Source: Parasponia andersonii
Taxonomy: Eukaryota > Streptophyta > Magnoliopsida > Rosales > Cannabaceae
NCBI GenBank assembly: GCA_002914805.1
Contig: JXTB01000004.1
Span: 1,355,417 to 1,419,416 of the forward strand
DNA: 64,000 nt
Reading direction: 5' to 3'
The notes under the pieces were generated by a model. It was given only the letters and a program-made list of their open reading frames with translations, made no database searches and was not told where the DNA came from. The position numbers were made by a program, and so were the translations under genes. This document shows, one piece after another, positions 21,301-33,921 of the stretch; position 1 is the first letter of the stretch, and the number at the start of each line of letters is the position of its first letter.

Positions 21301-23638
21301 AATAGAAAGTAGAGGATAAGTTTAAACTTTTCTGTTTGGTTCTAAAAACATTCGCAATACACCTATTTTACATGGCAATAATATATATATTTTGTATAAT
21401 ACAAAACACAGTGCTAATACTATTCACAACTCCCACAGGATCACTACATACACATACATAGTAAAAATATGTATAAGGTTTTTAAAAGGTTATTCTCCAG
21501 TTCAAAACTAGCATATGAACAGCATTGGAGTGGAAACTGCTCAGCCAACATTATTCCTAGTTCTGATCATCTGCATCACAAGAACTAAATGAGCAATAGC
21601 TCAGTAAATGGAAATCCATACATACCTATGAACAATTTGTATATAAAACTTATTAATCTTTATACCCTTAATTTCCTTAAAAAACATTAATATTCAAATC
21701 ATACTTGGGCCCCCTTATTCTTATAGTTCCTAACTCAGTGACATAGCAGGTACCCTCTTAATAAATATCATTTGAGGCTTACCCTATCTTGGAATTAACC
21801 TCAAGGGATTTGACCTCCTTCTTGTTTTGGCTCACCCTGTCTTGGACTAACCCTCAACGGATTTCACCATATTTACGTACTAGATCAGCAAGATAAGAAC
21901 CACACCCCTCTTCAAAATGAATAATTTTTAGGGTATAAGACTCTTAATTAAAATTATAACCTATAAATAATTATTTTGTGCATGCAAACATGACATGCTT
22001 ATTGAAAATGATATGAAAAATTTTCAAATATATAAATCTCAATGTCACAGATACACCACCTTTAATATATACAATCATATACATAGGTTCTTGTGATACT
22101 AAAGTGGAATTTCCACTTACGTTGAGTCTTTAGAAATAAAATAAGATGAAGGTAGATTCCTCTCCAAAGGAAGCCTGATGTGCTTAAAGACCTGTTCAAG
22201 ACATTTTAGTTCCCTTTTAAATACCTTTTTTTTTTTGAAAATGTATCGTACATCAAATTAACAAGAATATAACAAATTATGTCAGCCTATAATTGCATAT
22301 TGTTGTTGTGACCAATAACTGAAATTTTATGTCCATATTTCTAAACATACTCACACCATGATAAGTATATTTCCTAGTATTCAGAAAAATAATAAAACTT
22401 GTCATATTCATTAATCATTATAATCTCTCCAAAAACCTGAATTGAATTTATTGGGTCCAACATATTTGTATGAATGAATATAAGATATGAAAACAAGAAA
22501 TAGAAGCGAGAATAGAAACTTCCATATCAGGTTAGACATAAAACATAAAAAAAATGATTAAAAAAAAGAATTACTACTCTACTAAATAATAGTAATAAAA
22601 AACCATATCATCACTTAAAAGAAGTAATCTCCCAATCATATACATTGCTCAGCTAAGAACCATTATCATAAAAAATATAAAAGTAATCTATAGTTTCTAG
22701 ATAATTAAAGTGAGCTCCAAAATCAAAACAAGGCATCTTAAATCACATGTATAGGTGTATATATATATATAGAGAAACATTACATACTAGATTCCTAAAA
22801 CCGAGAAATGTTTTATTCACTAGCATTAACTATTCCTATCTAGTGGCAAGGATAAGAGCAGACGTACAATCAATAAAAAAATAAACATCAATATATGATA
22901 CCAAAACTATTAAAGGTAACAAACCTTAAGAAAATATGCTCACCCTTGATATAGATAAGATTGAGTTGATTTACTGAAATTAATTCACAGTAAATCTTAT
23001 GGAGCCGCTGCTTGAGGTAAAGAGATACAGGAGAGGGAGAGAGAGTGGATCGGTTCTGAGGAGGGTTTTGGAGAATAAAAAAAATGCTGATTTATTTAAG
23101 TAGTGTAAATGAGTTTGAGTCCGATAGAAAAATTCTTAAATAATTCATGCCTAGCTGACCTCTTTTAAATAAACAAATAAAGAAAACAATAATAATAATA
23201 ATAGTAATACTTATAATAGTCACTTATAGATATCGTGTATGACTGGCCAAACACATAACTTATTTTAATTAATAGTGCCAAAGAATGACATTAAAATAGA
23301 ACTACTCTCTTCTAAAGAAAAATAACAAATATACACATATAGTAAAACATGCTAAATTACGTCTACCTAAATTGTTGTTAAGAATAATAGAAGAAGTATT
23401 TATCCATTAGGAGATAACCTTGGACCCTTAGCACATCAGTTTCTACCCGAATATGAAAATTGACCTTTCACTGTACATAAAATTAGGAATTTTATTAGTT
23501 AATTCAAAAATTTTATATATCATAATAAGCACTTAAATCAAGCATTTTATTTATGAAAATAAATATGAGTATAGCAAACTGACATGGTAAAATGTTTATT
23601 ATTGGCAAGATGCACGTGTGAGAATTTTGGGCACTACA
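18375..23638 (-). repeat. Solo LTR-5 (C type) in E2, itself split by LTR-6
   Basis: This is a minus-strand LTR in two pieces, 18375-18454 and 21290-23638, about 2.43 kb without the insert and one target repeat. It begins TGTAGTGCCCAAAATTCTCAC at 23638 and ends GGGGGTGTTACA at 18375. The flanks AATCA (18370-18374) and AATCC (23639-23643) form a target duplication with one mismatch inside the E2 protease. Apart from the ends and the hairpin zone, the sequence differs from B-type LTRs. The splice-like pair is GT at 22120 (AAC/GTAAGT) and TGCAG ending at 21571 (550 nt). The hairpin at 21590-21603 keeps a perfect 5-bp stem with another loop. Its body is AT-rich with GA-rich patches near 23030. Confidence 0.9.
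18455..21284 (+). repeat. Solo LTR-6 (B1) nested in LTR-5
   Basis: This 2830-bp plus-strand LTR runs from TGTGGTGCCCAAC to GGAGGTGTTACA. The target duplication TTCAT (18450-18454 and 21285-21289) is perfect. It lies inside LTR-5, so it is the youngest of three layers. A deletion near 18797 joins the CACTGTG and GTGCATTCT parts of the U3. The splice-like pair is GT at 20327 (AAG/GTAAGT) and GATGCAG ending at 20921 (595 nt). A TATA-like CCTTATATAT lies near 19574. Confidence 0.93.
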
Positions 23639-25037
23639 AATCCATACCTAAGATAACTTCAAAATCTTGCATATCCAATACTATCAAATCTACACACAAG
23701 TCTTTACCAGCTATTTGGATTGGACATGCCTCGAGAACTTGATCAGAGCATAAAACTTCTCCCTATGGAATGGTTACATAATATTTGAAATTCAAGTACT
23801 CTGGTCTTTTGCCCAATTTGCTCAGAAATGCAGGTGATGCAAAAGAATGTGTAGCCCCTGAATCTATTAATGCATGAATAGGAATACCAAAGATAAGAAT
23901 CTCACTTGCTACAACAGATGGGTTCACCTCGGCATCTTTGTATACACATGAGCTGGGACTTTATTCTGCTCATCTGTAGCATTCGGACAATTCTTTGCAT
24001 AGTGTCTAGATTTTTCACACAAGAAGCAAGCACCAAAACCCATTAGACATTTTCCATGGTGAGTCTTCAAACATTTAGGACAAACAGTCCTCTGGGTTGT
24101 AGTTAATTGTTTCTACTAGCCCGTAACTTGGCATTATTGGGGCTTTTGTCTTTCTCCTTGATTCTGTTGCCACTTTCTTTTATTTCTACTAGCCACTGAT
24201 TGAGATCCTCTTCTAAAAGTTGTATTTCTCCTTGCCATATATATATATTCCTACGAATTTCTTGAGCTCTTATAACTCTTAGTTCAGCGTCTTCAGCTTC
24301 AAGAGTTCTATCTGTAACCTCAGCATATGGTATATCTTTATGAGCAGATATCTTAACATCCCTATAAATTTCTGCCTTATGGCCTTGAAGGAATTGGTTT
24401 ACTTTTAGCTCATTGGTACTCACCATGTGCGAAGCAAATCGGGATAACTCTTCAAATTTCTTTATGTAGTCACTAACAGAATACTTCCATGTTTCAAATT
24501 AACAAACTTAGCAACCATCAACATCCTATGTGCATTGCTGAAATATTTTTTGTAGAATATTTCCTCAAATTGCTCCTAAGTAAGCCTGGTGGTGTCAGTG
24601 ATGGATCATAGAATTCCACCAGTGTCTAGTATCCGTCTAGAACATAAACGTGACACATGAAACTTTTTCCTCATTAAGGATTCTAATGTAATCGAAAATA
24701 CCCTCAATACTCCTAACCCACTATTCTGCCAGTAGTGGATCAGTTTCACCCTTGAAAGCTGGAGGCTTATTCTTTCAAACCTCTCACAAGTGGGTTCATA
24801 ATTTTCTTGTCTAACTATGGCATGTGGTAGTGCTTGATCTCCATGCCTTTCCTCCCTTTCTATAAGTGTCTCTAACTATCTTGCCTATGTCTCAACCAAC
24901 TCTGTCAACCATCCTATAACAACATCTTTGTTGATCTTATTTTTAGTAGTACTTGTCTTATCATCCCTTCGCTCACTAGTTTGACCCTTAGCCCTTGGCA
25001 TGATTCCTTGTATAGTTGTCATTTCACTTACATCCAT
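23639..25037 (-). pseudogene. gag: E2 gag and protease start
   Basis: The gag start MDVSE is at 25037, with an open N-terminal part to 24885 that shares MPRAKGQTSERRDDKTS with E0. The capsid middle is broken by stops and small indels. The C-terminal part 24426-24103 is open (MVSTNELKVNQFLQG, ISAHKDIPYAEVTDRTLEAEDAE). Two zinc knuckles follow at about 24060-23985: CPKCLKTHHGKC and CFLCEKSRHYAKNC, the latter with all four ligands. The protease block ALIDSGATHSFASPAF is near 23850, with the active-site triplet intact, and leads to the LTR-5 insertion point at 23639. This copy shows what the broken E0 gag looked like, including the cysteine that is ambiguous there. Confidence 0.87.
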
Positions 25038-25177
25038 GCATAACAGCCAATAATAAAGACATAACATATGGCATCAAATTTAATGCTAACACAGGAAATT
25101 AAAACTTACTGGTTGACTAAGTTTTTTATCATATGATCATACCTATATAGACAGTCTTTAGAAATGATTAAACCTCC

Positions 25178-25189
25178 GCTCTGACACTA
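25178..25189 (-). other. Degenerate primer binding site of E2
   Basis: The minus strand reads TAGTGTCAGAGC, two changes from TGGTATCAGAGC, 4 nt from the LTR-7 end and upstream of gag. Confidence 0.75.
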
Positions 25190-25193
25190 ATAC

Positions 25194-28184
25194 TGTAATA
25201 CTCCCTAGTTTAACCATATTGTCATCTACAGTCAAACTCTAAAGTATTATTCTTTCTTAAACATTATCTTCAGTTTTTTTAAAAAAGGGCAAAATTTAAA
25301 CTTTCCAAAACTTCTGGACAAAAGCAACTGCATGGCATTTCTTGTTAAAAGTGTCTTCACAAAATGTATAATCAAAAGAGGTTTTCATCAGTCTATTTTG
25401 CCATCAACAGTAGTATTTACATTATACCAAAATATCTCAAAACAAAATTGTCGTCCACAGGTCAAGCTCGTCTACATCTGTATCATCATGGCGACAAAAG
25501 ATAAACCAGGCAAGTAGCTAGTCAATACCAAAATGTGCCTCCTCATCTGCATCTCAAGACTAAAATGAGCTAAAGCCCAATAAGTAAAAACTATGCATGC
25601 TTATGAATGCTTTAAAATCTCATAAAGTACCCATTGTACCCTTTTCTTTCTTAAACATTTGAGTCCATGCATTTTTCTTAAAAATTATTCTTAGTTGGGC
25701 CCCTTAGCACATTGTTTGTCCCATAAGTCGATAGGCCGTGATAACATTGGGCGGAAACTCTGGCCAAGAGTAAAAATAAGATATGACCATCATGTGAGGT
25801 CTTTGAAAACTCCTTCCCTCATCAAAGGGGCATCCTACACCACGCTAATATTGTCCGGCTTCAACGAGACATATCATAAGATACGTAAATCCCGCTTCAA
25901 CGGGAGAGTCTGCATCAACAGACTTACCTATCCAGCTTTGACAGACTAACAATTGCCATTAAAACTTATATTATAAAATTGGTACAATGGTACTCACTTT
26001 CAAATACACTTATAATAAAACTGTCCATTTGCATGCAACACGTGCCATGCACATGCCATTTCATAACTTTCAGGAATAAGTAAGTTTCACATAAATACAT
26101 CTTCCATATAGTTCTTGTGATGTAGTTGTTAGTCTTTACTTACCTCGTGCCCTGAATAGGAATTCATAGTAGAAAGAGTCAATATCCTCTAGAGATTGGT
26201 GTGATAATCACCTATCATAAATTACTATTATTCAAGATGCACATTTTACAAAAAGAATGCATTAAGATACTTGATCAAGACTGAAATAACAACTTTCACC
26301 AAATTAGGAAACTTGATCTTAAAATGACTCAGAAGCGTATAAATCAGTTAAGGTACTTGCCAGTCAACAACTAGCATTGAAATACTATTCAAAAGTATTA
26401 AAATATAAATGCTAGTTCATTACCACAAAATGGTCCAAAATGGCACATAATTTTGTAAAATCTAGTCCATTTGCTCCTAAATGGTGCCATTTCATTTTAA
26501 AAATATTTGGACAGCACCTCCCCTATTTTAGGGACATTCCCACATGATTAAAATCATGGTTTTAAACCTGCAATAACAATTAACAATCCAATTCCCACAT
26601 ATACACATCAAAGAGGATCATTTGGAACAACCTAAGTGCACTTGTATTCCTTTCAATTTTCACAAAGTTTAAACGCCTTTTACACTTGTGTAACATCACT
26701 AATAGCCATAAAATAAGTGTAATAAATAATCGAATCAATAAAATATACACCATAAGTTTAAGTAATTAGATTACAAATATAGAAAACTTAATCTACCACA
26801 CATGAAAACACTTAAATCCATAAATAGCAATTTTTGGGGCCTTAGGTTTAACTTTAATCCTCCACCTAAATTTTATGTTTCCAACAATATATAAAGGTTC
26901 CTATGGCCATTATTCATCAAATAATGGCTTTGGTTTAAGTACTAAAAGAAATTAACTACAAATTCAAAATCCTACATAAACCTCACCTTGACTAGTTTGA
27001 GTCTTTGCTAGACTTCTTGCCCTCTATCTTCATCAAACTGATTCCCAAAGCTTAGAAATAGATTTTTGGACTTAAGAAGACCTGAAAAAACCATTATTTA
27101 AGTGGGAACAAGCAGAGAATTGAAATTAAAGGACAAGACCTAGAAAGAAGAACTTAATAGAGTTAGCTTGACTAGTTTTGGTGTATCTTGCTTTCTAGGG
27201 CTCCAATTTCAGTTCTACCACTTGGAAACTCTTGAAAATTTTTGCGAGAAGTTGAGAGAGGTTAGAAAATGTATTGGAGGGTTTCAGATCATGGCTGGAG
27301 AAAAAGGAAATGCAAATGACCCGATTTGACCCAAAATCAACACTTAATGGCTAAGAAAAGGTATAACTTAAATTCTAAGGGGTATTTTGGATATTTTGCA
27401 CATTACTTTTCATATATCCAGCTCTAGAACATCCTTAGCATAGTCATCACATTGCTGGTCACTCCTATACACCCAAGTGTAACCAAAGTTGGTGAATCCT
27501 ACCTTAGAAAGTGAAAACAAGTCATACTTTGAATTATGATCTTATATGGCCAATCTTATTGTAATTTGGTGGAACCTAGCCCCTCAACAAATCATTACAC
27601 ATAAAAAGAAAGTCAGTTAGACTCAAATTAACAATGCAAACATAGTATTAGCTCTCAATTATTAGAATGCACAAAAACGACATTACGCGATTAAACTTAA
27701 TCTAAGCTAGCTTAGTGCAACTAAATACGAATTAGTGTCCTGAATAGCACCTCGTGCTTACCTGGAGCCAACAAGTAAAATGCCATAAATGAGTCCTTGA
27801 CATTGAATCAAGCCTATCTGGTGTGTTAAACACACCATATATTCGGCTCCAAAATGTGTGAAAATTACATTTTACCGAAAAACTACTATTTGACCAAGTT
27901 ATCAACAAGTACGATCTTAATGTATGTGCACACAGTATTGCTTTCATTATTATATTCTTTGTCCTTTTAGCACATCGAGCTCTCTCTCTGAGGGTATTGA
28001 ACCTTTACATTGCATTGAGACACTTTGACAATCATTAGTGTAATAACATGTATGTACATGCACATAACATAATGAATGAACATGTTACTATAAAACTAGT
28101 ATTAACGACTTCTAGATGCATAATATGCTATTAGAACAAATTTATTATTGACTTAATATGCATGTGAGAATCTTGGGCATCACA
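25194..28184 (-). repeat. LTR-7, 5' LTR of E2 (B1)
   Basis: This 2991-bp minus-strand LTR begins TGTGATGCCCAAGATTC at 28184 and ends AGGGAGTATTACA at 25194. It is full length and close to LTR-1, LTR-6 and LTR-11. On its right the E3 integrase stops abruptly after the FHIS block, so E2 jumped into E3. The splice-like pair is GT at 26143 (CGAG/GTAAGT) and TGCAG ending at 25547 (597 nt). A perfect TCCCG-TTGAAG-CGGGA hairpin lies near 25893. The hairpin stem near 25570 has decayed (GGGC-TTTA-GCTC). Confidence 0.92.
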
Positions 28185-29135
28185 AAATATTTTCTTATTA
28201 TAGAGATGTGGAAAACATTATGTACTTTAGAAAGTCTTGGTGGTAATACCAATCTATAGGCCAAGCCTCCGACTCACTCCAAAATCAGTAAAGGTCTAAT
28301 GTATCGTTGACTTAGTTTTCCCTGTATACCAAACCTTATAACTTTTTTCATTGGTACAACCTTAAGAAATACCATGTATTCCATTGAAAATTCCAAGTCT
28401 TTTTATCTCTTATCCTCATAACTCTTATGATGACTTTGGGTTGTTTTCATCTTTACCTTGATTCTTTCACAACGTCTGCTACTTGCTACACAAATTGTGG
28501 CCTAAGAAGTTTTTTCTCCCTAACTTCACCCTAATGATTTGGAGATAGAAACTTTCTGTCATAGAGTGCCTTATAAGGTATCATATCAATCATCGCTTGA
28601 TAGCTATTATTATAAGAAAACTTGATCAATGGTAGATAGTGATCCCAAGAAACTCTGAAGTCTAGAATAAAAGCTCTCAGTATAACTTCAAGTATTTGAA
28701 TTGTTCTTTCCAGTTGACCATCAGTCTTAGGATGGAAATTAGTGACAAACCTGAATTAAGTACCCATAGCTTTATGTAAACTTTTCCAAAATTTAGAGGT
28801 AAACTTTGGATCTCGATTGGACACACTTGATATAGGAATCCCATGCAACCTCACAATTTCATCTATATAAAGCTTGGCACTCTTTTCACTGGAGTAAGTA
28901 TTACAAGTAGGAAGAAAGTGTGCAAATTTTGTATGTCTATTCATAATTACCTATATAGAGTTTGTACCATTCTTTGTTCCTGGTAATCCAGGGACAAAAT
29001 TTGTGTTAATATGCTCCTATTTCACTCAGGCACCATTAGTGGCTATAATGGACCTGAAGCTTGTTTATGCTCTACTTTCACTTGCTGATAGATGAGATAA
29101 TGCTCAACAAATTGTGCAATATTTATCGGCATATT
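28185..29135 (-). pseudogene. pol: E3 integrase core and C-terminal part
   Basis: Minus-strand remnant of the E3 integrase. It starts after LTR-8 with the second half of the zinc-binding domain, in which both cysteines of the CLTC block are replaced by Tyr. A core fragment at 28944-28756 reads RHTKFAHFLP, LYIDEIVRLHGIP and SNRDPKFTSKFWKSLHKAMGT. The SNRD block replaces the usual SDRD, so the second catalytic Asp is probably lost. Next comes TDGQ-type sequence with stops, then a C-terminal module (FGIQGKLSQRYIRPL, LAYRLVLPPRLSKVHNVFHIS). It ends at LTR-7. It is more diverged from the other copies than they are from each other, consistent with being older. Confidence 0.83.
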
Positions 29136-30101
29136 TGTAACACCCCCTAGTTTAACCATATTGTCATATATAGTCAAACTATGAAGTATTATTCTTTCTT
29201 AAACATTATCTTTTGTTTTGATAAAAATGTGGGCAATTGTTTTTGAACTTTCTAGAACTTTAGAACAAAAGCAACTGCATAACATTTCTTGTTAAAAGTA
29301 TCTTTACAAAATGTACAATCAAAAGAGGTTTTCACCAGTCGATTTTGCCATCAGCAGTAATATTTACATTACACCAAAATATCTCAAAACAAAAAATATC
29401 ACCCACAGTTCAAGCTCGTCTACATCTGTATGATCACGGTGACAAAAGGCAAGCCAGGCAACCAGCTAGTTAACACCAAAATGTGCCTCCTCATCTGCCT
29501 CCTTATTCTAATTTGGTGGAACCTAGCTCTATAACCCATCATTAAACATTAAAAGAAAGTCCATTAGACTATAATTGATAATGCAAATAAAGTATAATTG
29601 CCCAATTTATAGAATGCATAAAGATGACATTATGCGATTAAGCTGAATCTAATCTAGCTTAGTATAATTAAACACAGTTCAGTATAATGACTATCATCTC
29701 GTGTTTACCTGGAACGAATATTTTTTAAAATGCTAGAAATAAGTCCTAAACATTAAATTAAAGCTATTTAATGGGCTAAATGCACAGTGAATTTGGTTTT
29801 GAAAAGCATGAAAGATGCATTTTACCGAAAAACTACTATTTGACTAAGTTATCAATAAGTACGATCTTAATGCATGTGTGCATAGTATTACTTTCATAAT
29901 TATATTCTTTGTTCTTTTAGCACACCGAGCTCTCTCTCCGAGGATATTGAACCTTTACACTGCATTGGGACACTTCGATAATCATTAGTGTAATAACATG
30001 TATGTAAATGCACATAACATAATGAATGAGTACGTTACTACAAAACTAGTATTAATGACTTCTAGATGCCTAATATGCATGTGAGAATCTTAGGTACCAT
30101 A
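29136..30101 (-). repeat. Solo LTR-8 (B1) with large internal deletion, in E3 integrase
   Basis: Only 966 bp remain of a roughly 3-kb LTR. The target duplication ATATT (29131-29135 and 30102-30106) is perfect. On the minus strand it begins TATGGTACCTAAG, i.e. TA instead of TG, and ends GGGGGTGTTACA. The deletion joint is near 29500, where CCTCATCTGC (end of the splice-like zone) is followed directly by U3 sequence (TTATTCTAATTTGG). About 2 kb, including the TATA-like stretch and the splice-like donor, is gone. Confidence 0.92.
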
Positions 30102-32226
30102 ATATTAACTCATCAAAAATACTTTCTTAAATCATAATACATTTTTGTACTTCCTGGATGTACAAAATATGGGGTCTCATGTGTTTCTCTCATGAACTCC
30201 TTCTTAAGTTCAAGAATATCTAGAAGACATAAACGATTATTAAATCTCAAAGTATTGTCAGAACAGATCATGAAGTCTTTATATTAGTTATCCGTTGCAC
30301 CTTTACAAAGCTTTATTAAATTCATTACCTTCTGTAGCCTTAATTAGATGAAAAAAATTGATTTCATGCTCAAAGTACCCATGTAAGTAGAACCCCCTTG
30401 ATCTACAACTTCTAGTATCAAAGACAGGATCTTGTGTATGGAAGAAATGGAGTAAGAAAATCTTCTACTTAATACATCAGTTGCCACGTCTGCCTTTCTT
30501 GGATTATAGTTTATCGTATAATTATAATTTTTCACCAACTCAAGCCATCGTCACTGCCTCATATTAAGTTCTTTTTGGATAAAGAAATACTTCAAACTTT
30601 TGTGGCCAGTGTAAATTTCATACTTAACCTTATGCACACAGTATTGCAAAATCTTTAAAGCAAATACTATTACTGCAAGTTCAAGATCATGTGTTGGGTA
30701 TTTCTTCTCATACTCCTTTGGTTGTTATGATGAGTAAGCTATTATTTTTCCACGTTGCATGAGAACACATCCCAAACATATTTTGGATGCATAACTATAA
30801 TGAAAAAACCTTCTACTCCTTTGGGAATGGCTAAAACTGGAGTAGAGGTTAATCATTACTTTAGTTCTCTAAAACTCTTTTCATAATTATTAGACCATAC
30901 GACCTTTACATTCTTTTTGGCCAACTAGGTCAGTGGAGATGTAATCTTTCAGATTCCCTACACAAACTTTCTGTAATTTTCTGGCAAACTAAGGAAACTT
31001 TTAACTTCTATCACATTGGACAGTGTTGGCTATTATTAAATTGCTTCCACCTTATTAGGGTCAACATACATACCATCTTTAGAGATGATGTGCCCTAGGA
31101 AAGAAATTTGTGCCATCCAGAATTTACACTTCTTAAATTTTGTGGGAAGCTTATTCTCTCGAATAATTTGTAAGATAATGCATAGATAACGTTCATGTTC
31201 TTCTTTGGACTGATAGTATACCAAAATATCATCAATAAAGATGATAATAAATTGAACATGGTAATCTTTAAATACTATATTTGTTAAGTCCAAAAGAGCC
31301 ATAGAGGTATTAGTTAGGTCAAAAGATATAACAAGAAATTCATAATCCCCATATCTCATTTTGAAGACTTTTTTTGGTACATTATCTTCCTTGAATTTCA
31401 ATTGATTATAACCAGAATATAAATCAATTTTAAAAAAGTATCTTGCTCCTTATAGTTGATCAAACAAGTCTTCAATCTAAGGACACTGATACCTACTATT
31501 TATGGTTATTTTATTCAATTCTCTATAATCAATACACAACCTCATTGAACAATCTTTCGTCTTAATGAAAAGTACTAGAGCTTCGAATGGTGAGTGACTA
31601 GGCTTGATAAACTTCTTATCTAGAAGGTTTTGAAGTTCTTCTTTAAGCTTTTTCAACTTAGCTAGAGCCATGCGATAAAATGTTCTAGAAATAGGCACAG
31701 TGTCAGGAACTATACTAATTGCAAACTTGATCTCACGATTTGAAGGTAGTCTACGCAAGTCTTTAGGGAAAATATCTACAAAATCTCGAACTACAGGTAC
31801 TTGCTCTATAATTGCGATCCTTTGGTACTTTAATTACTAATGTTAAAAAGCAAACACAACCTTTGTTTAGCATGTGTTGAGCCTTCATGGTAGTAATAAT
31901 AGTTATGTGACGTACACTCCTAACTCCAAGGAATAAAAGACTTTGTCCAATCAGAGGTTAGAATCTAACTTCCTTTTTACTACAATCAATCATTGCATGG
32001 TTCACACTCAACCAATCCATGCCAAGATCGACTAAAACTTATCATCTATCAATTAGGATTTTACATCCTTTAAGCTAACAACTAGAGTTTAGAATGTCTC
32101 CTGAAAGTGTCGAAATACTAACAAATCTATCTAAGCATTCTGGCATAACTTCTAATTGTTTTGCAAAAGAGAAGTTGACAAATTAATAGGTGCTCTCTAG
32201 AATCAATCAAAACAATGGCAGAAACC
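30102..32226 (-). pseudogene. pol: E3 pol: protease, RT, RNase H and start of integrase, heavily decayed
   Basis: In reading order: a protease relic near 32200 with LIDSRE in place of LIDSGA, so the active-site glycine is changed; the linker and RT start at 31758-31477 ([43 protein letters not shown]); RT palm at 31401-31036, where VISFDLTNTS replaces [10 protein letters not shown] but FIDDILVY is intact, followed by KFKKCKFWMAQISFLGHIISKDG. RNase H pieces follow to 30344, ending INYNPRKADVATDVLSRR. The integrase zinc-binding start (HPGSTKMYYDLRKY) leads to the LTR-8 insertion at 30102. Stops separate most blocks. The divergence in conserved boxes shows long decay and a lineage distinct from E1, E2, E4 and E5. 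Confidence 0.85.
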
Positions 32227-32990
32227 TCAGAAACAATCATAGTACTTGTTATAATATCGGAAGAAGTGTTGACCTCTTTCATATATCATAGCATAAATAC
32301 ATGCTTGCGTTTTCTTTTGCCTATTGTTGTCACTAGTGGTCGAGTTCTCTTTATAATATTTGATGAAATGTCTTATCTTGCAACATTTAAAGTACAAGGC
32401 AGAGCCCATACAACATTGGCCTAAGCAAGTCTTTCTACACTTCTCACAAGTTATTGCCACTCACTTGTTATTATTACCACCTTTATCATTTCCATTGTAG
32501 TTTTCCTTTTATTTTTGCTTTTCTATTCTATGGCTTTCCCTTTTGATATACACTTACTTTTGATTATCTGGTTGATCATACTTCTTATCCCCTTTAGCTA
32601 CAATCTGAGCTCGATCCAAGACCTCAATATAGGAAGTTAGCTTTTGTACTTTAGTCGAACATCTTATATTACGTTTCAATCTCATCTCAAAATTCCTTAT
32701 TTTACATTCCTCAGTGTCCACAGGTGTAGGGCAAAGGGAGATAGTTGTTCGAATCATCGTACATACTACGAAATAATCATGGATCCTTATACGAAACTGA
32801 TAAACTCTACCTCCTTAGCTTGCCCCATAGATTATGGGAAATAATTCTCAAAGAAGATTTCCTTAAAACGTGCCTATATAATAGGGCCAACTTGAGTATT
32901 GTAGATACGATTAGTCATCTCCCACCAGTGTTTTGTCGTATCCTTTATCATGAAAAAAGTATTTTCAATACCGGTTAGCTGAAACGGAGT
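32227..32990 (-). pseudogene. gag: E3 gag remnant with degenerate zinc knuckles
   Basis: The C-terminal piece (32460-32227) contains CEKCRKTCLGQC, where the His ligand has become Cys, and YFKCCKIRHFIKYY, where the first and last Cys ligands have become Tyr. The capsid part shows only short similarity (around 32757-32554, with QIVAKGDKKYDQ). The start is not certain; the ATG region close to the primer site near 32990 is likely. Identification rests on order (primer site, gag, protease, RT) and on the knuckle spacing. Confidence 0.65.
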
Positions 32991-33050
32991 CCTCATGGTA
33001 TTAACTTAATTTTTAAATAAAAAAAAGTCTGCAGAAATGACTAAACTCTC

Positions 33051-33062
33051 GCTCTGATACCA
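33051..33062 (-). other. Primer binding site of E3
   Basis: The minus strand is an exact TGGTATCAGAGC, 3 nt after the end of the E3 LTR (GGTTA). It marks the LTR/internal boundary at 33066. Confidence 0.9.
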
Positions 33063-33237
33063 ACTTAACCAATTCTAAATCTGGATTGAGAAAATGTCAA
33101 TTTACAACTTCATCTTACAAAGTTAAAGCAGAATATTCGATCAAACTTTTTTTTATTTTATTTCTTACCATTCATAATTAAACTAAGGAAATACTTCTTA
33201 TTGAAAATTTAATTTTTCTTCACAACTGAAATAACTA

Positions 33238-33921
33238 TTGTAACAAAATTTAAGTTTTTGCACTCTATAATAATAAAACACTAAATCCTGGTCCAAAAAT
33301 AAATGTTTATTTAAAATGAAACATACTGTTGTTTAAAATATTTGAGTGCCATTTGGGATACTGTCGCCACCAGCCAACCTTCAGTAGGACTTACTACTCA
33401 CCTGAAAAATTTAAATGAATGGAATGAGCTTGTGTCCAGTAAGCAAATCTCATGCATGCAATAAATATTATGTTATATAAATAGTACACTTTTTGAACCA
33501 TAACTATGTATCATTTCCTTTGAAAATATTTTTTGTTCACAGACATTGTCATTTCATGAAACTTTCATATTTAAGTTCGTAATAAAATTTAAGTTTATAT
33601 ATTCCATAAAAATAAAATAACTCAATCTTTATCCAAAATTAAATATTTATTGAAAATAAAACATAATGTTGTTTAAAACATTCAAGAGCCATTTGCGATC
33701 CTGGCTCCACTAGCCATTCTCCAGTAGGATTTACTGCTCATCTAGAAAATTTAAATGAATGGAATGAGCTTGCGTTCAGTAAGTAAATCTCATGCACCTA
33801 ATAAATGTCATATTACATGAACAACCAACTTTTTGAACCATAACTATATATCACTTTCTTTGAAAACATCTTTGGTTTACAAACATTGTCATTTCAAAAA
33901 ACTTTCATATTTGAGCTTATC
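33238..33921. repeat. 339-bp tandem duplication in E3 LTR
   Basis: Two diverged direct copies have a period of 339 bp. Examples are AAAATTTAAGTTT at 33245 and 33584, and GAATGGAATGAGCTTG, TTTTTGAACCATAACTAT and ACATTGTCATTTCA in each unit. Both units hold the TTACTG...GCTCATTCC zone and an acceptor-like CAG or TAG. Confidence 0.85.

Larger units (their letters stand above)
17538..28184 (-). mobile_element. E2, truncated Ty3/gypsy element with two nested solo LTRs
   Basis: E2 consists of LTR-7 (25194-28184), a primer site, gag, protease and the front of RT, and stops in the RT at 17538 where E1 begins. RNase H, integrase and the 3' LTR are missing from the window. The protease is split by solo LTR-5, which contains solo LTR-6. 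Removing both leaves about 5.4 kb of E2. Gag is of the E0/E5 type. E2 itself sits in the integrase end of E3 (junction 28184/28185). Confidence 0.85.
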
